A stretch of DNA of 64,000 bases, taken from positions 1-64,000 of the forward strand of contig NZ_RHNR01000001.1 of NCBI RefSeq assembly GCF_003946025.1, read 5' to 3'. The stretch comes from Lacticaseibacillus songhuajiangensis (lineage in GTDB: Bacteria > Bacillota > Bacilli > Lactobacillales > Lactobacillaceae). Shown here one piece after another: positions 8,767 through 17,131 of the stretch. The position numbers and the translations under genes were made by a program. The notes under the pieces are model-generated. The model made no database searches. It saw only the letters and a program-made list of their open reading frames with translations, and was not told the DNA's origin. Within the stretch, counting starts at the first letter, position 1, and every line of letters starts with the position of its first letter.

Positions 8767-11700
8767 ATGACAGCAGTTCGGCGAACCTCCGTATTCGCCG
8801 CTTTAATTGCGATCTTCGTCCAGCTCCTTATCCCAGCCTCAATGGCAATCGCCGCCAGCATGACCAACATCAAGGTTGCTGACTGGCGCAACACTTGGCA
8901 CTTGCACTTGTTCAATGGCTTACATTGGACGGACACAGGTATGTGGATGAAAAAGGTGGACGGCAAGGTTGCCTTCTGTGTGGAGCACGGCGTCGATCTC
9001 GATATGAGTGGCTCCGGTTACAACCCCAGCACCTACTCCGATGCTAAGAAGGATCAACTAGCCAAGATTGCTTACTACGGCTACTACCAAAACCCAACCA
9101 ACCGCAACTACGCCGTGACCCAGATGATTATTTGGGAAACGCTTGGCGATTCGTTGCTCACCACACCGAACAAGACCTATCAATCTGAAAAGAAAGCAAT
9201 TCTCGATAAGGTCGCCGCACACGATCGCAAGCCTTCGTTCAACGGCAAACAGATCACGCTTGCCGTTGGCGATTCAATCACCTTGACTGATACTAACGGG
9301 CGGCTCGCGGCTTTTGCCCAGCAAACAGCGAACACCGCGAACCTCAAGATTACCAAGTCTGGCAACAAGCTCACATTAACGGCCATTGCCCAGTCAAAGG
9401 AATCTGGTAAGGTGGCTTATGCGATTGCCAAAGCTGCTGACGTGGGCACCTCTTTTGTCTACACGAAAGACTCACAGCAAAAGCTGGTCAACTTCAAGCT
9501 GTCCAGCAATGGCGAATTTAGCCTGCCAGTCAAGGTCAACTTGAATGGTAATGTGAAAGCCAAGAAGGTTGACGCCGATACCAACAAGGCGCTGCCGGGT
9601 GCTAAGCTCAAGTTTGAATACAACGGCACTTCCAAAGAAGTCACTACTGGCACTGACGGTTATGCCGCTCTGAACGGAATCAAGGCTGGCACTAAGATCA
9701 AAATCAGCGAAGTTACCGCTCCTAACGGCTACGTCAATCAAGGTGAACTCAAAGAAGTCACCATCGAACCCGGCAAGACCGTTGAAGTTGTTCTTGGCAA
9801 CAAGGAACAACTTGGTAATGTCACCCTAGCCAAGATCGGTAAAGAGTTTGGCAGCGACATGTTCAATGCCTACTACTCACTGAACGGCGCGGTCTACGGA
9901 ATTTACACCAGCACCGGTACACGGGTTGGCACAATCACCACTGACGGCAACGGTAAAGGCACCTTGCAGAACCTCAAGCTAGGTAGCTACTACGCGCTGG
10001 AAGAAAAAGCCCCTGCTGGCTATGTTCTGAACACAGCTAAGCTGCCATTCGAATTGAAGTATGCTGGTCAAACTGTCGCGGTCACTACTGCGCACGTCGA
10101 TACGACCGATCAAGAACAACGCGGCACTGCCACCATCGAAAAAGTTGATGCTGTTACGGGTAAGCAGCCACAAGGCGCTGCCGGCCTTAACGGCGCTGTC
10201 TACGAACTCCACCGCGCAGCCGATGACAAGCTCGTGAAGTCAGTGACGATTGCCAATAATTCAGCGTCCGTTTCCGGTTTGGAACTAGACGATTACTACT
10301 GGCAAGAAGTGAAGGCACCGACTGGCTACGTGCTTGACCCACAAAAACATGCCTTCAAACTAGCCTACGCTGGACAAACCGTCACCACTGCAACTGCTAC
10401 TACGACGGTCAAGGAACAAGTCATCACTGGTGATCTCGACTTGCTCAAGTACGGAAACTACGACTGGACAACCCAAGGCAAGGGCACTAAGCCGGTCATG
10501 CTCAAGGACACCCAGTTTACTGTAACCAGCAAGACTAACGGTGAGGTTGTTCGTACCGGCCTCACCGATGCCCAAGGCTACGTGAAGTTCACGGATCTGC
10601 CTTACGACACCTACACCGTCACTGAAACCAAGACTCCAACAGGCTACAACGGGATCAAGCCGTTCACAGTCGTTGTTGACGGCACCCAAAAGTCCCAGCA
10701 TTACACTATTGAAAACAAGGTTATCGAAGAAAAGCTGCGGGTGGTCAAAGTCGATACCGAAACTGGTAAGACCGTGCTGCGCGCTGGTGCGATCTTCCGT
10801 ATCAGGAGCTTGCAAACCAACAGATACGAAGTTCAACCAACTGATGATAAGTCCGGTACGACTGACAAGTTCGCTACTGACAACTCTGGCGAGCTAATTA
10901 CGGCCGAAGCACTTGGCTACGGCAAATACCAGCTCGAAGAAGTTCAAGCGCCAGAAGGCTATGTACTGGCTAAGGAACCAGCCAAGTTCACCATCGATGG
11001 TAGCCATAAGGACGGCATCGTGGTCATTAAGTTCGCTGACCTCTCCCAAAAGGGCGTCGCCACCTTGACCAAGACCGGGGCTACCCCAGTCGCCGTCGAA
11101 AAGGTTGAAACTGAATACGGCGATCAGTACAAGTTCAAGTACGACTATACCGCCTTAGCTGGTGCGAAGTTCGAGTTCAAGGCAGCCGAAGACATTACGA
11201 CTGCTGACGGTACCGTTCGTGCCCACAAGGGTGACGTGGTTGCCACTGGTACCACTGACCTTCAAGGGCAAATTCAAACCCCAGAGTTGTATCTTGGCAA
11301 GTACACGGCAACTGAAATTTCTGCGCCAAATGGTTTTATCATGAACTCTGATCCAATTGCTTTTGAACTCAAGTATGCCGGGCAAGAAGTGACGGTGACC
11401 TCCACCTCACTCAAAGCGAAGAACGACTTCCAACAACTCGACATCACGCTTAACAAGCAAGAAGAAAGTATCTTTGGCTGGAAGGACAACCTCCCAGTTA
11501 TCAAGAACATTGCGGCTAATGGTCAGGTCTTTGGTCTGTTCACGCAAGGTGAAATCAAGATCGGCGAAAATGTGATCCCATCTGAATCACTCGTCGCCAC
11601 CGCGACGGTCAAAGACGGTAAGGCTGAATTTGGCGCGATCCAGTTGCCAGAAGGCTACTATTACGTCAAGGAACTTGATGCTGGTGAGAAGCACGACTTG

Positions 11701-12576
11701 AACACAGGTATGTATGGCTTCCACTTCCACACCACCGACAACGAGAAGACCAAACACATCGACCTCAATGACGGCAAAGTGATCAACAACAAGCTCCATG
11801 AAAACGAACTGTCATTCAAGAAGATCAATGAAGTTGCCACGCTGGTTTTGGGTAAAGGCTACTCCTACGCGATGACCGGTAACGCTGCTGGTGCGATTTT
11901 TGAACTGCTCGACGCTGATAAAAAGGTTATTCAGACCATCACGGTCGGTAAAGATTCCATCGGTTCCATCAAGCACCTACCAGTCGGCTCCTTCTATCTC
12001 CGAGAATCCAAGCCTTCTGCCACCAACCTTGTCTTATCGAAGGAAACTCTCAAGCTCGTGTCTACCAAAGGCGGTGTGACAGTATTTGATAGCAAGGACA
12101 AGCAGATTGGTGAAACCAAAGTTGACACCAAGGAACCAACTATCGCCTTTGAACTGACCAACGACCTAATCAAAGGCACTGGCGAACTGACCAAGACCGA
12201 TGTTTCCACTGGGAAGCGCCTGCCCAATACCGGTATCCGCATTCTGGACGAAAACGGCAAGACGGTTGTATCTGGTCGCACTGACAAGAACGGGGTCTTC
12301 TCCTTTGGTAATCTGCCTGCTGGCAAGTACAGCTTCCAAGAATACGATGCACCAAAGGGCTACGAAATTAACGAAGCTCTCGTACCATTCGAGATCACTA
12401 CAGATGGTGAAATCGTGAAGGCCATCATGACCGACAAGCAGACGCCTAAACCTGGTCTCCCACAAACCGGCAACGTGACGTCTGGCTGGCTCATCGTCAT
12501 CGGTGTAATACTGCTGCTCGGCGTCCTCGCTGCAATGGTTGTGATCGGTGGTGCCAAGAAGAAAGACGGCAAGTAA
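8767..12576 (+). CDS. LPXTG-anchored thioester-domain adhesin with repeated SpaA/Cna-B domains
   Basis: A 1269-residue surface protein. A signal peptide spans about residues 1-30, with a hydrophobic core and cleavage near AIA-AS. The first mature domain has the thioester pair expected of bacterial TED adhesins: Cys71 in AFCVEHG and Gln119 in VTQMIIWE. About ten SpaA/Cna-B-like domains follow, recognisable by repeated K(V/T)D entries and E..AP.GY ends that form Lys-Asn isopeptide bonds in this family. The C terminus has LPQTG, a hydrophobic helix and a basic tail for sortase anchoring. TED adhesins bind host or cell-surface nucleophiles covalently; here it could promote mating contacts or host adhesion (inference). 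The ATG at 8767 has GGAGG ten bases upstream; a TTG lies just before it. Confidence 0.9.
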   Translation: MTAVRRTSVFAALIAIFVQLLIPASMAIAASMTNIKVADWRNTWHLHLFNGLHWTDTGMWMKKVDGKVAFCVEHGVDLDMSGSGYNPSTYSDAKKDQLAKIAYYGYYQNPTNRNYAVTQMIIWETLGDSLLTTPNKTYQSEKKAILDKVAAHDRKPSFNGKQITLAVGDSITLTDTNGRLAAFAQQTANTANLKITKSGNKLTLTAIAQSKESGKVAYAIAKAADVGTSFVYTKDSQQKLVNFKLSSNGEFSLPVKVNLNGNVKAKKVDADTNKALPGAKLKFEYNGTSKEVTTGTDGYAALNGIKAGTKIKISEVTAPNGYVNQGELKEVTIEPGKTVEVVLGNKEQLGNVTLAKIGKEFGSDMFNAYYSLNGAVYGIYTSTGTRVGTITTDGNGKGTLQNLKLGSYYALEEKAPAGYVLNTAKLPFELKYAGQTVAVTTAHVDTTDQEQRGTATIEKVDAVTGKQPQGAAGLNGAVYELHRAADDKLVKSVTIANNSASVSGLELDDYYWQEVKAPTGYVLDPQKHAFKLAYAGQTVTTATATTTVKEQVITGDLDLLKYGNYDWTTQGKGTKPVMLKDTQFTVTSKTNGEVVRTGLTDAQGYVKFTDLPYDTYTVTETKTPTGYNGIKPFTVVVDGTQKSQHYTIENKVIEEKLRVVKVDTETGKTVLRAGAIFRIRSLQTNRYEVQPTDDKSGTTDKFATDNSGELITAEALGYGKYQLEEVQAPEGYVLAKEPAKFTIDGSHKDGIVVIKFADLSQKGVATLTKTGATPVAVEKVETEYGDQYKFKYDYTALAGAKFEFKAAEDITTADGTVRAHKGDVVATGTTDLQGQIQTPELYLGKYTATEISAPNGFIMNSDPIAFELKYAGQEVTVTSTSLKAKNDFQQLDITLNKQEESIFGWKDNLPVIKNIAANGQVFGLFTQGEIKIGENVIPSESLVATATVKDGKAEFGAIQLPEGYYYVKELDAGEKHDLNTGMYGFHFHTTDNEKTKHIDLNDGKVINNKLHENELSFKKINEVATLVLGKGYSYAMTGNAAGAIFELLDADKKVIQTITVGKDSIGSIKHLPVGSFYLRESKPSATNLVLSKETLKLVSTKGGVTVFDSKDKQIGETKVDTKEPTIAFELTNDLIKGTGELTKTDVSTGKRLPNTGIRILDENGKTVVSGRTDKNGVFSFGNLPAGKYSFQEYDAPKGYEINEALVPFEITTDGEIVKAIMTDKQTPKPGLPQTGNVTSGWLIVIGVILLLGVLAAMVVIGGAKKKDGK

Positions 12577-12577
12577 C

Positions 12578-12820
12578 ATGCGCATTTCTTCTATCAATAT
12601 GTACCCCAATCCCGGTGGCGACGTACTGCTCCAAGGCGACATCGTACTGGATCATGTACTCATCTTGAAAAACGTGAAGCTCATAGAAGGTCAGTATCGC
12701 TGGTATATCCAGTTCCCACGATACGCTGATGGTCGTACGGTTCACCCAATCTCCAAATCATTTTACGACTACCTACTTCAACAACTAACCGAATACTATC
12801 ACCAAGCCACAGCCGAGTAG
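12578..12820 (+). CDS. SpoVG-family protein
   Basis: An 80-residue protein with the SpoVG layout: short N-terminal strands, a central VKLIEGQYRWYIQFPR that matches the conserved 'K(V/L)IEG..G.FI.MP' segment, and an HPISKSF stretch matching the conserved 'HPI' motif. SpoVG proteins bind DNA or RNA and act as global regulators; small versions are common near the left end of Tn916-like elements. The start ATG is one base after the adhesin stop, so the two are probably one transcript, with the adhesin first. Confidence 0.72.
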   Translation: MRISSINMYPNPGGDVLLQGDIVLDHVLILKNVKLIEGQYRWYIQFPRYADGRTVHPISKSFYDYLLQQLTEYYHQATAE

Positions 12821-12862
12821 CCCACCTACCCGGCTTTTTGAATACGAAAGGAAGGCTACAAC

Positions 12863-13186
12863 ATGGAACTCAAATTTGTTGCACCAAATATTGAAAAGAC
12901 GTTCGGCCACCTGTACTTTGGTTCGCTCAAGCGCGAACTGTCAGAAGGTGATCGCGACAATCGCAAGGTTGTCTCCCGCACTTACGAGTTGTTCTCCGAC
13001 TTGCAGCGTACCGACAACATCGAGATCACCATTCCAGCGAAGAAAGGTGACAAGGCCGAAAGCATTGAAGTTGATGCGCCAGTCACCATCATCAAGCCCC
13101 GAATTGCGACCGTTGGCTACCGGATCGGTGAACAAGCTTTTGTGCGCTACATCTGCAATGCCGACGATATTGTCCCAGTCAAATAA
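12863..13186 (+). CDS. YdcP/DUF961 family conjugative element protein (Tn916 Orf23-like)
   Basis: A 107-residue protein with the DUF961 pattern: 'EKTFG.L.FG' near the N terminus, a central 'R.Y.L.SD.Q' segment and a C-terminal 'V.V..P......Y'. Tn916 Orf23 and ICEBs1 YdcP belong here. The family is conserved at the start of transfer operons and in ICEBs1 acts as a helicase processivity factor for element replication. The ATG follows GAAAGGAAGG. It is paired with the next gene, a second copy of the same family, as in Tn916. Confidence 0.85.
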   Translation: MELKFVAPNIEKTFGHLYFGSLKRELSEGDRDNRKVVSRTYELFSDLQRTDNIEITIPAKKGDKAESIEVDAPVTIIKPRIATVGYRIGEQAFVRYICNADDIVPVK

Positions 13187-13204
13187 AAGAAAAGAGGAAC
13201 TCAC

Positions 13205-13576
13205 ATGCGATTAGCAGAAGGCATCGTTATCGACTTAGAAGAAACCTTTGGCGTCTTGAAATTCTCCGGCCAGCGCCGTGAACGCTTCGTGCAAGACGAA
13301 GACGGCAACCGTACCGACGACGTGAAGGAACGCACCTATGACTTGAAGTCCATGAAACAGGGAATGATGATTCAGGTTTCCATTCCGGCCGAAGCTGGAA
13401 TCAAAGACTTCAAGTACAACCAGATTGTTACTTTGGTTGACCCAGTGATCGACACCGTGGCAAACGCGAACTTCAACCGAGTTGAAACTTCATGGTACAT
13501 GAAAGCCAAGGATCTCGTGATTGCCACCGCACCGGTCAAGCCGCAGGAGAAGCCAAACACCAATGACAAGAAATAG
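13205..13576 (+). CDS. YdcP/DUF961 family conjugative element protein (Tn916 Orf22-like)
   Basis: A 123-residue protein with 'EETFGVLKFSG' near the N terminus and 'KERTYDLKS.KQG..IQV.IPA', the DUF961 core. It is the second YdcP copy and corresponds to Tn916 Orf22. The C-terminal 15 residues form a charged, proline-containing tail. The gene starts 18 bases after the upstream stop with an AGAGGAA ribosome site, so the pair is co-translated. Homologues support autonomous replication and transfer of the element. Confidence 0.85.
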   Translation: MRLAEGIVIDLEETFGVLKFSGQRRERFVQDEDGNRTDDVKERTYDLKSMKQGMMIQVSIPAEAGIKDFKYNQIVTLVDPVIDTVANANFNRVETSWYMKAKDLVIATAPVKPQEKPNTNDKK

Positions 13577-13653
13577 CTGCTCATTTCTCCACTCCTCGCG
13601 CGCGCCACCCACTGCGGCGGTTGCTTACCACTAACGAAAGGAGTTGATCACAG

Positions 13654-13917
13654 ATGATAACTTCCACATTGACCGTAGTTGGTCGTGAAGTGTTCATCGA
13701 CGACTATAACGAAGAAATCGATAACGACTACCGCCTTGACCCAGACGAGATCCTGCAAGACATGGTGGAACTCATGGAAGAAAGCCCTGAATCCTACCAA
13801 CACCTGCATATCGACAGCGAACAGACCAACGACGGCATGAATAAGCTGTTCTCGTTCACTTCATACGAGGGTGAAGATAGCTTACGGCTCTCGTATCTGG
13901 GCGTCAGCGATGAATGA
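13654..13917 (+). CDS. Small acidic protein, member A of the ICE paralogue family
   Basis: An 87-residue, strongly acidic protein, with about a quarter of its residues Asp or Glu. It has no recognised domain. Its C-terminal half (KLFSFTSY....LRLSYLGV) matches the pattern shared by the next three genes and the one at 16129: an F.F(N/T) strand, a short gap, then I.Y.GV. A good AAAGGAG site precedes the ATG. The family's acidity and its element context recall DNA-mimic antirestriction proteins such as ArdA, but this is only inference. Confidence 0.7.
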   Translation: MITSTLTVVGREVFIDDYNEEIDNDYRLDPDEILQDMVELMEESPESYQHLHIDSEQTNDGMNKLFSFTSYEGEDSLRLSYLGVSDE

Positions 13918-14167
13918 GGATGTGAGATTGATTCAACCACAAAATTTTGAAATCACCGAATTCATCGAAGACTACACCAGACTGGTCAGAACAGATGGTG
14001 TTCCCCCAAGCGCCGACTTTTTACAAGAATTGGTCGCTGATGCCGCAGCACAGGCAATTGATGGTCAGTTCATTATCTGGGTTGATGACGACACGATTGA
14101 TGACGAACCAAAGGAATTCGTTTTCAACTTGCTTGAAGACGCCGTGATTTATATGGGTGTTGATTGA
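13910..14167 (+). CDS. Small acidic protein, member B of the ICE paralogue family
   Basis: An 85-residue acidic protein whose ATG overlaps the end of member A by 8 bp, so it is translationally coupled. It has the fuller family form: an N-terminal helix region, a second helix with LVADAAAQAIDG, then FIIWVDDDT, EFVFN and IYMGVD. Member C aligns with it over the whole length. Function unknown. Confidence 0.7.
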   Translation: MNEDVRLIQPQNFEITEFIEDYTRLVRTDGVPPSADFLQELVADAAAQAIDGQFIIWVDDDTIDDEPKEFVFNLLEDAVIYMGVD

Positions 14168-14199
14168 ATTTCGTATTGCTACATGAAAGGAGCTTGAAA

Positions 14200-14448
14200 A
14201 TGTCCGCAATGAATATCGACGGATTCTTGGAAGACTACCCCGCGTTAGTTGATCCTGATTTCCATGATCCTAGCCCGGATGCTTTGATTGACATGGTGCT
14301 GATGGCTGCCGAACAGGCAACTGCTGGCGAACCGTTTTCCATTTGGGTAGACGGCGAATGCACCCGCGATCACGAATCCAAAGAATTCAGCTTCAATATC
14401 GACACCGAAGACCGACAACCCGCTATCAAATATATTGGCGTCAAGTAA
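14200..14448 (+). CDS. Small acidic protein, member C of the ICE paralogue family
   Basis: An 82-residue acidic protein starting at an ATG with GAAAGGAGC upstream. It aligns with member B: 'MVLMAAEQATAGEPFSIWVD' corresponds to the helix and strand of B, followed by KEFSFNI and IKYIGVK. It sits in the run of small genes before the FtsK gene. Function unknown; see the family finding. Confidence 0.7.
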   Translation: MSAMNIDGFLEDYPALVDPDFHDPSPDALIDMVLMAAEQATAGEPFSIWVDGECTRDHESKEFSFNIDTEDRQPAIKYIGVK

Positions 14449-14466
14449 CGCCCAAAGGAGAACACT

Positions 14467-14754
14467 ATGAACGATCAAGTAACTCTCGTCAACTTGGACG
14501 ACTTTCAACTTCACTACGAACGCATTGCTGACTTTGACAACGGTGCATCACCCACTGGTGACGTCATCATCAACTTAATCGACGCGGCTAATCACGCGGT
14601 TCAAGCTGGTATGAATGCTTGTGATTTAATTTTAGCCAGCGAGCAATGTGCGAAACCCGAAGCCTATCTCCAAGGCGCGCGCTTTAGTTTCAACGTTTCA
14701 AGTAGCCCACTTGGTCTTGTAATTGGCTACGACGGCGTAAATATTGACGAATGA
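14467..14754 (+). CDS. Small acidic protein, member D of the ICE paralogue family
   Basis: A 95-residue protein with the same architecture as members B and C: a helix around LIDAANHAVQAG, a divergent strand region that includes two cysteines, then ARFSFNV and VIGYDGV. The ATG has CAAAGGAG upstream. Its stop overlaps the start of the FtsK gene (ATGA), so it is coupled to the coupling protein. Function unknown. Confidence 0.72.
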   Translation: MNDQVTLVNLDDFQLHYERIADFDNGASPTGDVIINLIDAANHAVQAGMNACDLILASEQCAKPEAYLQGARFSFNVSSSPLGLVIGYDGVNIDE

Positions 14755-16139
14755 AATTCACGTATCGCGGTACACGGGTCTATCCGCGTCAACGCAACCT
14801 GCTTTACAACACTGCGATGACCATTGTGGTTAGCTTGTGGGTAATTGGGGCTGTGATTGCCTATTGGCCGCTGCTAAGACAGATCAACTGGAAATTCTTT
14901 AGTTGGCCGGACCTGGTGACCTTGCCTTGGTCATGGCTGCCGCTGGTTATTAACAGTTTATGCACGGCACCACTCTTTGGCGTTGGTCTGTGGGCTTATC
15001 GAACTTGGTTTGCGGATTCCTACAAGCAGATGGAACACCGCCAAAAGCTCGCCCGCATGATCATGGAGAACAAGTGGTACCAAACCGACCAGTCCAACAG
15101 CGAGAGTTTCTTCAAAGACTTAGGCTCAACACGTACCAAAGAGAAGATTTCTCACTTCCCAAAGATATACTACCGGCTCAAGGACGGACTGATCCACGTT
15201 TCCGTTGAAATCGTCATGTCTTCCTATCAAGACCAGCTCCTACACTTGGAGAAAAAGCTCGAAGCCGGTCTTTACTGTGAGCTGGTCGACAAGATCCTGC
15301 ATGATTCTTATGTCGAGTACACCTTGCTTTACGACACTATCGGCAAGCGTATCACCATCGCTGACGTGACCTGTGAACATGGCTCCATGCAGCTCATGGA
15401 AACTGTGGCTTGGCATTATGACACGCTGCCCCACATGTTAATCGCTGGTGGTACGGGCGGTGGTAAGACCTACTTTATTTTGACGTTGATTGAAGCACTA
15501 CTGAAAGACGGTGCTCAGCTCACCGTTCTTGACCCGAAAAATGCTGACCTCGCTGATTTAGCTGATGTGATGCCAGGAGTTTATTCCAAGAAGGAAGCCA
15601 TGCTGGGTGCAGTGGAAACCTTCTATCAGGATATGATGGCACGTAACGACAAGATGAAACAAATGGACGGGTACAAGACCGGCGAGAACTACGCCTATCT
15701 TGGACTACCCGCCCACTTCCTGATTTTTGATGAATACGTTGCCTTTATGGATATGCTTGGCCGCGATGCCATGCAAGTCATGTCCAAACTCAAACAGATC
15801 GTCATGCTTGGTCGTCAAGCTGGTTTCTTTCTCGTGTTGGCTTGCCAACGGCCCGACGCAAAATATCTGGGCGACGGGATCAGAGACCAGTTTATGTTCC
15901 GCGTTGCGCTAGGGCGCATGAGTGAGCTGGGCTATTCCATGATGTTCGGCGAAACCAACAAAGGCTTCTTCCAGAAACCAATTAAGGGACGCGGCTATGT
16001 GGACACTGGCGGTAGCGTGATCTCGGAATTTTACACACCACTGGTGCCACGCGGCTATGATTTTCTCACCGAAATCGGTGCCGCCGCTAATACCGTTCCT
16101 GCAACCCCAACAGAAAAGGAGGTGCCAAATGAGCACTGA
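14751..16139 (+). CDS. tcpA: FtsK/SpoIIIE-family conjugation coupling protein (Tn916 Orf21, TcpA)
   Basis: A 462-residue ATPase. Two hydrophobic N-terminal segments (about residues 25-45 and 63-84) anchor it in the membrane. A Walker A motif GGTGGGKT lies at about 232-239 and a Walker B region with FLIFDEY at about 323-329. As the element's type IV coupling protein it should bring the MobT-bound strand to the transfer channel. The length fits Tn916 Orf21 (about 460 residues). It overlaps member D at its start and member E at its end, showing one transfer operon. Confidence 0.92.
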   Translation: MKFTYRGTRVYPRQRNLLYNTAMTIVVSLWVIGAVIAYWPLLRQINWKFFSWPDLVTLPWSWLPLVINSLCTAPLFGVGLWAYRTWFADSYKQMEHRQKLARMIMENKWYQTDQSNSESFFKDLGSTRTKEKISHFPKIYYRLKDGLIHVSVEIVMSSYQDQLLHLEKKLEAGLYCELVDKILHDSYVEYTLLYDTIGKRITIADVTCEHGSMQLMETVAWHYDTLPHMLIAGGTGGGKTYFILTLIEALLKDGAQLTVLDPKNADLADLADVMPGVYSKKEAMLGAVETFYQDMMARNDKMKQMDGYKTGENYAYLGLPAHFLIFDEYVAFMDMLGRDAMQVMSKLKQIVMLGRQAGFFLVLACQRPDAKYLGDGIRDQFMFRVALGRMSELGYSMMFGETNKGFFQKPIKGRGYVDTGGSVISEFYTPLVPRGYDFLTEIGAAANTVPATPTEKEVPNEH

Positions 16140-16404
16140 TGTCAAAATCGAAAACAGATCGCAATTCCTCAACGACTTTCACGAAAACGTGTCCTTCCGG
16201 TCTGACGAAGACGCGGAAGACCAACTTGAATGGATGGCAATGCCCGCCCGCGAGTACCCAGATTCACGGATCTGGATGGGCGCTCCCGGCGGACTGACCG
16301 CTGATCGCTTTCCGAAACGCTTTTGGTTCAATGTTACCACTGGCGACGAGGGCGAACTGATCATGACTTACACCAACGTCGTAGATGAAGGCGACGAGGA
16401 GTAG
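16129..16404 (+). CDS. Small acidic protein, member E of the ICE paralogue family
   Basis: A 91-residue acidic protein starting at an ATG inside the end of the FtsK gene, with AAAGGAGG upstream. Its C-terminal region (PKRFWFNVT, LIMTYTNV) matches members A-D. A broken copy of the same kind lies at about 21440-21655, on the far side of the AbiE locus. That placement suggests AbiE was inserted between two tandem family members. Function unknown. Confidence 0.72.
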   Translation: MSTDVKIENRSQFLNDFHENVSFRSDEDAEDQLEWMAMPAREYPDSRIWMGAPGGLTADRFPKRFWFNVTTGDEGELIMTYTNVVDEGDEE

Positions 16405-16406
16405 TT

Positions 16407-16778
16407 CTATGGTAATCCGATCGCGTTCACCAAGTCCAACGCCGCATCACAAGTTGCGGCGTATTCAATACCGCGCGCGTACTCGTTGCGTTCTTGGTAT
16501 TTCAGCCACAAACTCCGTAGCGTTGTATCAGTGCGCAACGTCTCAATAGTCGCTGTGTAGCTCGACAACAATCCTTCCGTTCCCCGTAGTTTCGCAGTTG
16601 CCAACAGCGCGGCTTTCAACGTTTTAAAGTTAATATTTTGAATCTGTACCTTGTCAAACAGATACAAATCGTAGTAGTCCTTCAATCGTGTATTCAGGTC
16701 TTTTCTCGCGACCATGGATTCCAACTTTTCTGCCAGAATTGTCTCTACGTTGTACGCCATCACCATAATGTCTTGATT
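16407..16778 (-). pseudogene. abiEii: abiEii, C-terminal part (disconnected by the cassette)
   Basis: This codes for the C-terminal part of an AbiEii-type nucleotidyltransferase toxin, beginning NQDIMVMAYNVETILAEKL, which matches the family's conserved 'AYN.ET.LAEK' segment. Its N-terminal half is at 20286-20771. Removing the 3.5-kb cassette with one copy of the 6-bp repeat ATTAAA joins the two parts exactly in frame. An internal ATG at 16766 could produce only a fragment lacking the nucleotidyltransferase site. Confidence 0.85.
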
Positions 16779-16784
16779 ATTAAA
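16779..16784. repeat. 6-bp direct repeat ATTAAA, left side of the cassette
   Basis: Identical to 20286-20291. It flanks the cassette and behaves like a target-site duplication, because removing one copy plus the cassette restores the abiEii frame. Confidence 0.75.
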
Positions 16785-16878
16785 CTGGGGTACTTAAAAA
16801 TTTAAGCGTGCAAGAACGCACCTTAAAGTGCCTTAGCGCAAATAAATAACCACCGTCGTGAAACGGTGGCTGGAAAAA

Positions 16879-17094
16879 CTATTTATCTTCTGATTCGCGA
16901 TGTTTGGCGACAGTGGCTTTGGCCTTTTTGGCTAAAACGCGCTCTGGGGTCAATAACTTGTAAACGCCAAAGCTTAACAAGCCGGCAATCGCAGTGGCCC
17001 CAAACACGATCGAGTAAACGGTGCCTTCAATGGTGGGCTTGGGGGTGTCGGCTTTGATTTTAGTGGCGGTGTTGCGCAATTTTTTGAATGCCAT
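16879..17094 (-). CDS. Small single-pass membrane protein
   Basis: A 71-residue protein with a basic N terminus, one hydrophobic helix (about residues 25-45, rich in A, I, G and L) and a highly basic C-terminal tail ending KHRESEDK. The ATG has GAGGAGG upstream. A hairpin CCACCG/CGGTGG just downstream (16852-16870) may end transcription. Function unknown; it is the last gene of the cassette. Confidence 0.6.
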   Translation of the reverse strand: MAFKKLRNTATKIKADTPKPTIEGTVYSIVFGATAIAGLLSFGVYKLLTPERVLAKKAKATVAKHRESEDK

Positions 17095-17131
17095 GAATGC
17101 GCCTCCTCAATACCCTCATTATAACCTGTTT

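Noticed and set aside
12166-12820. Several open frames of 60-158 codons on the minus strand over the adhesin end
   Set aside because: They are antisense to the adhesin and SpoVG-like genes, with no ribosome sites or recognisable domains.
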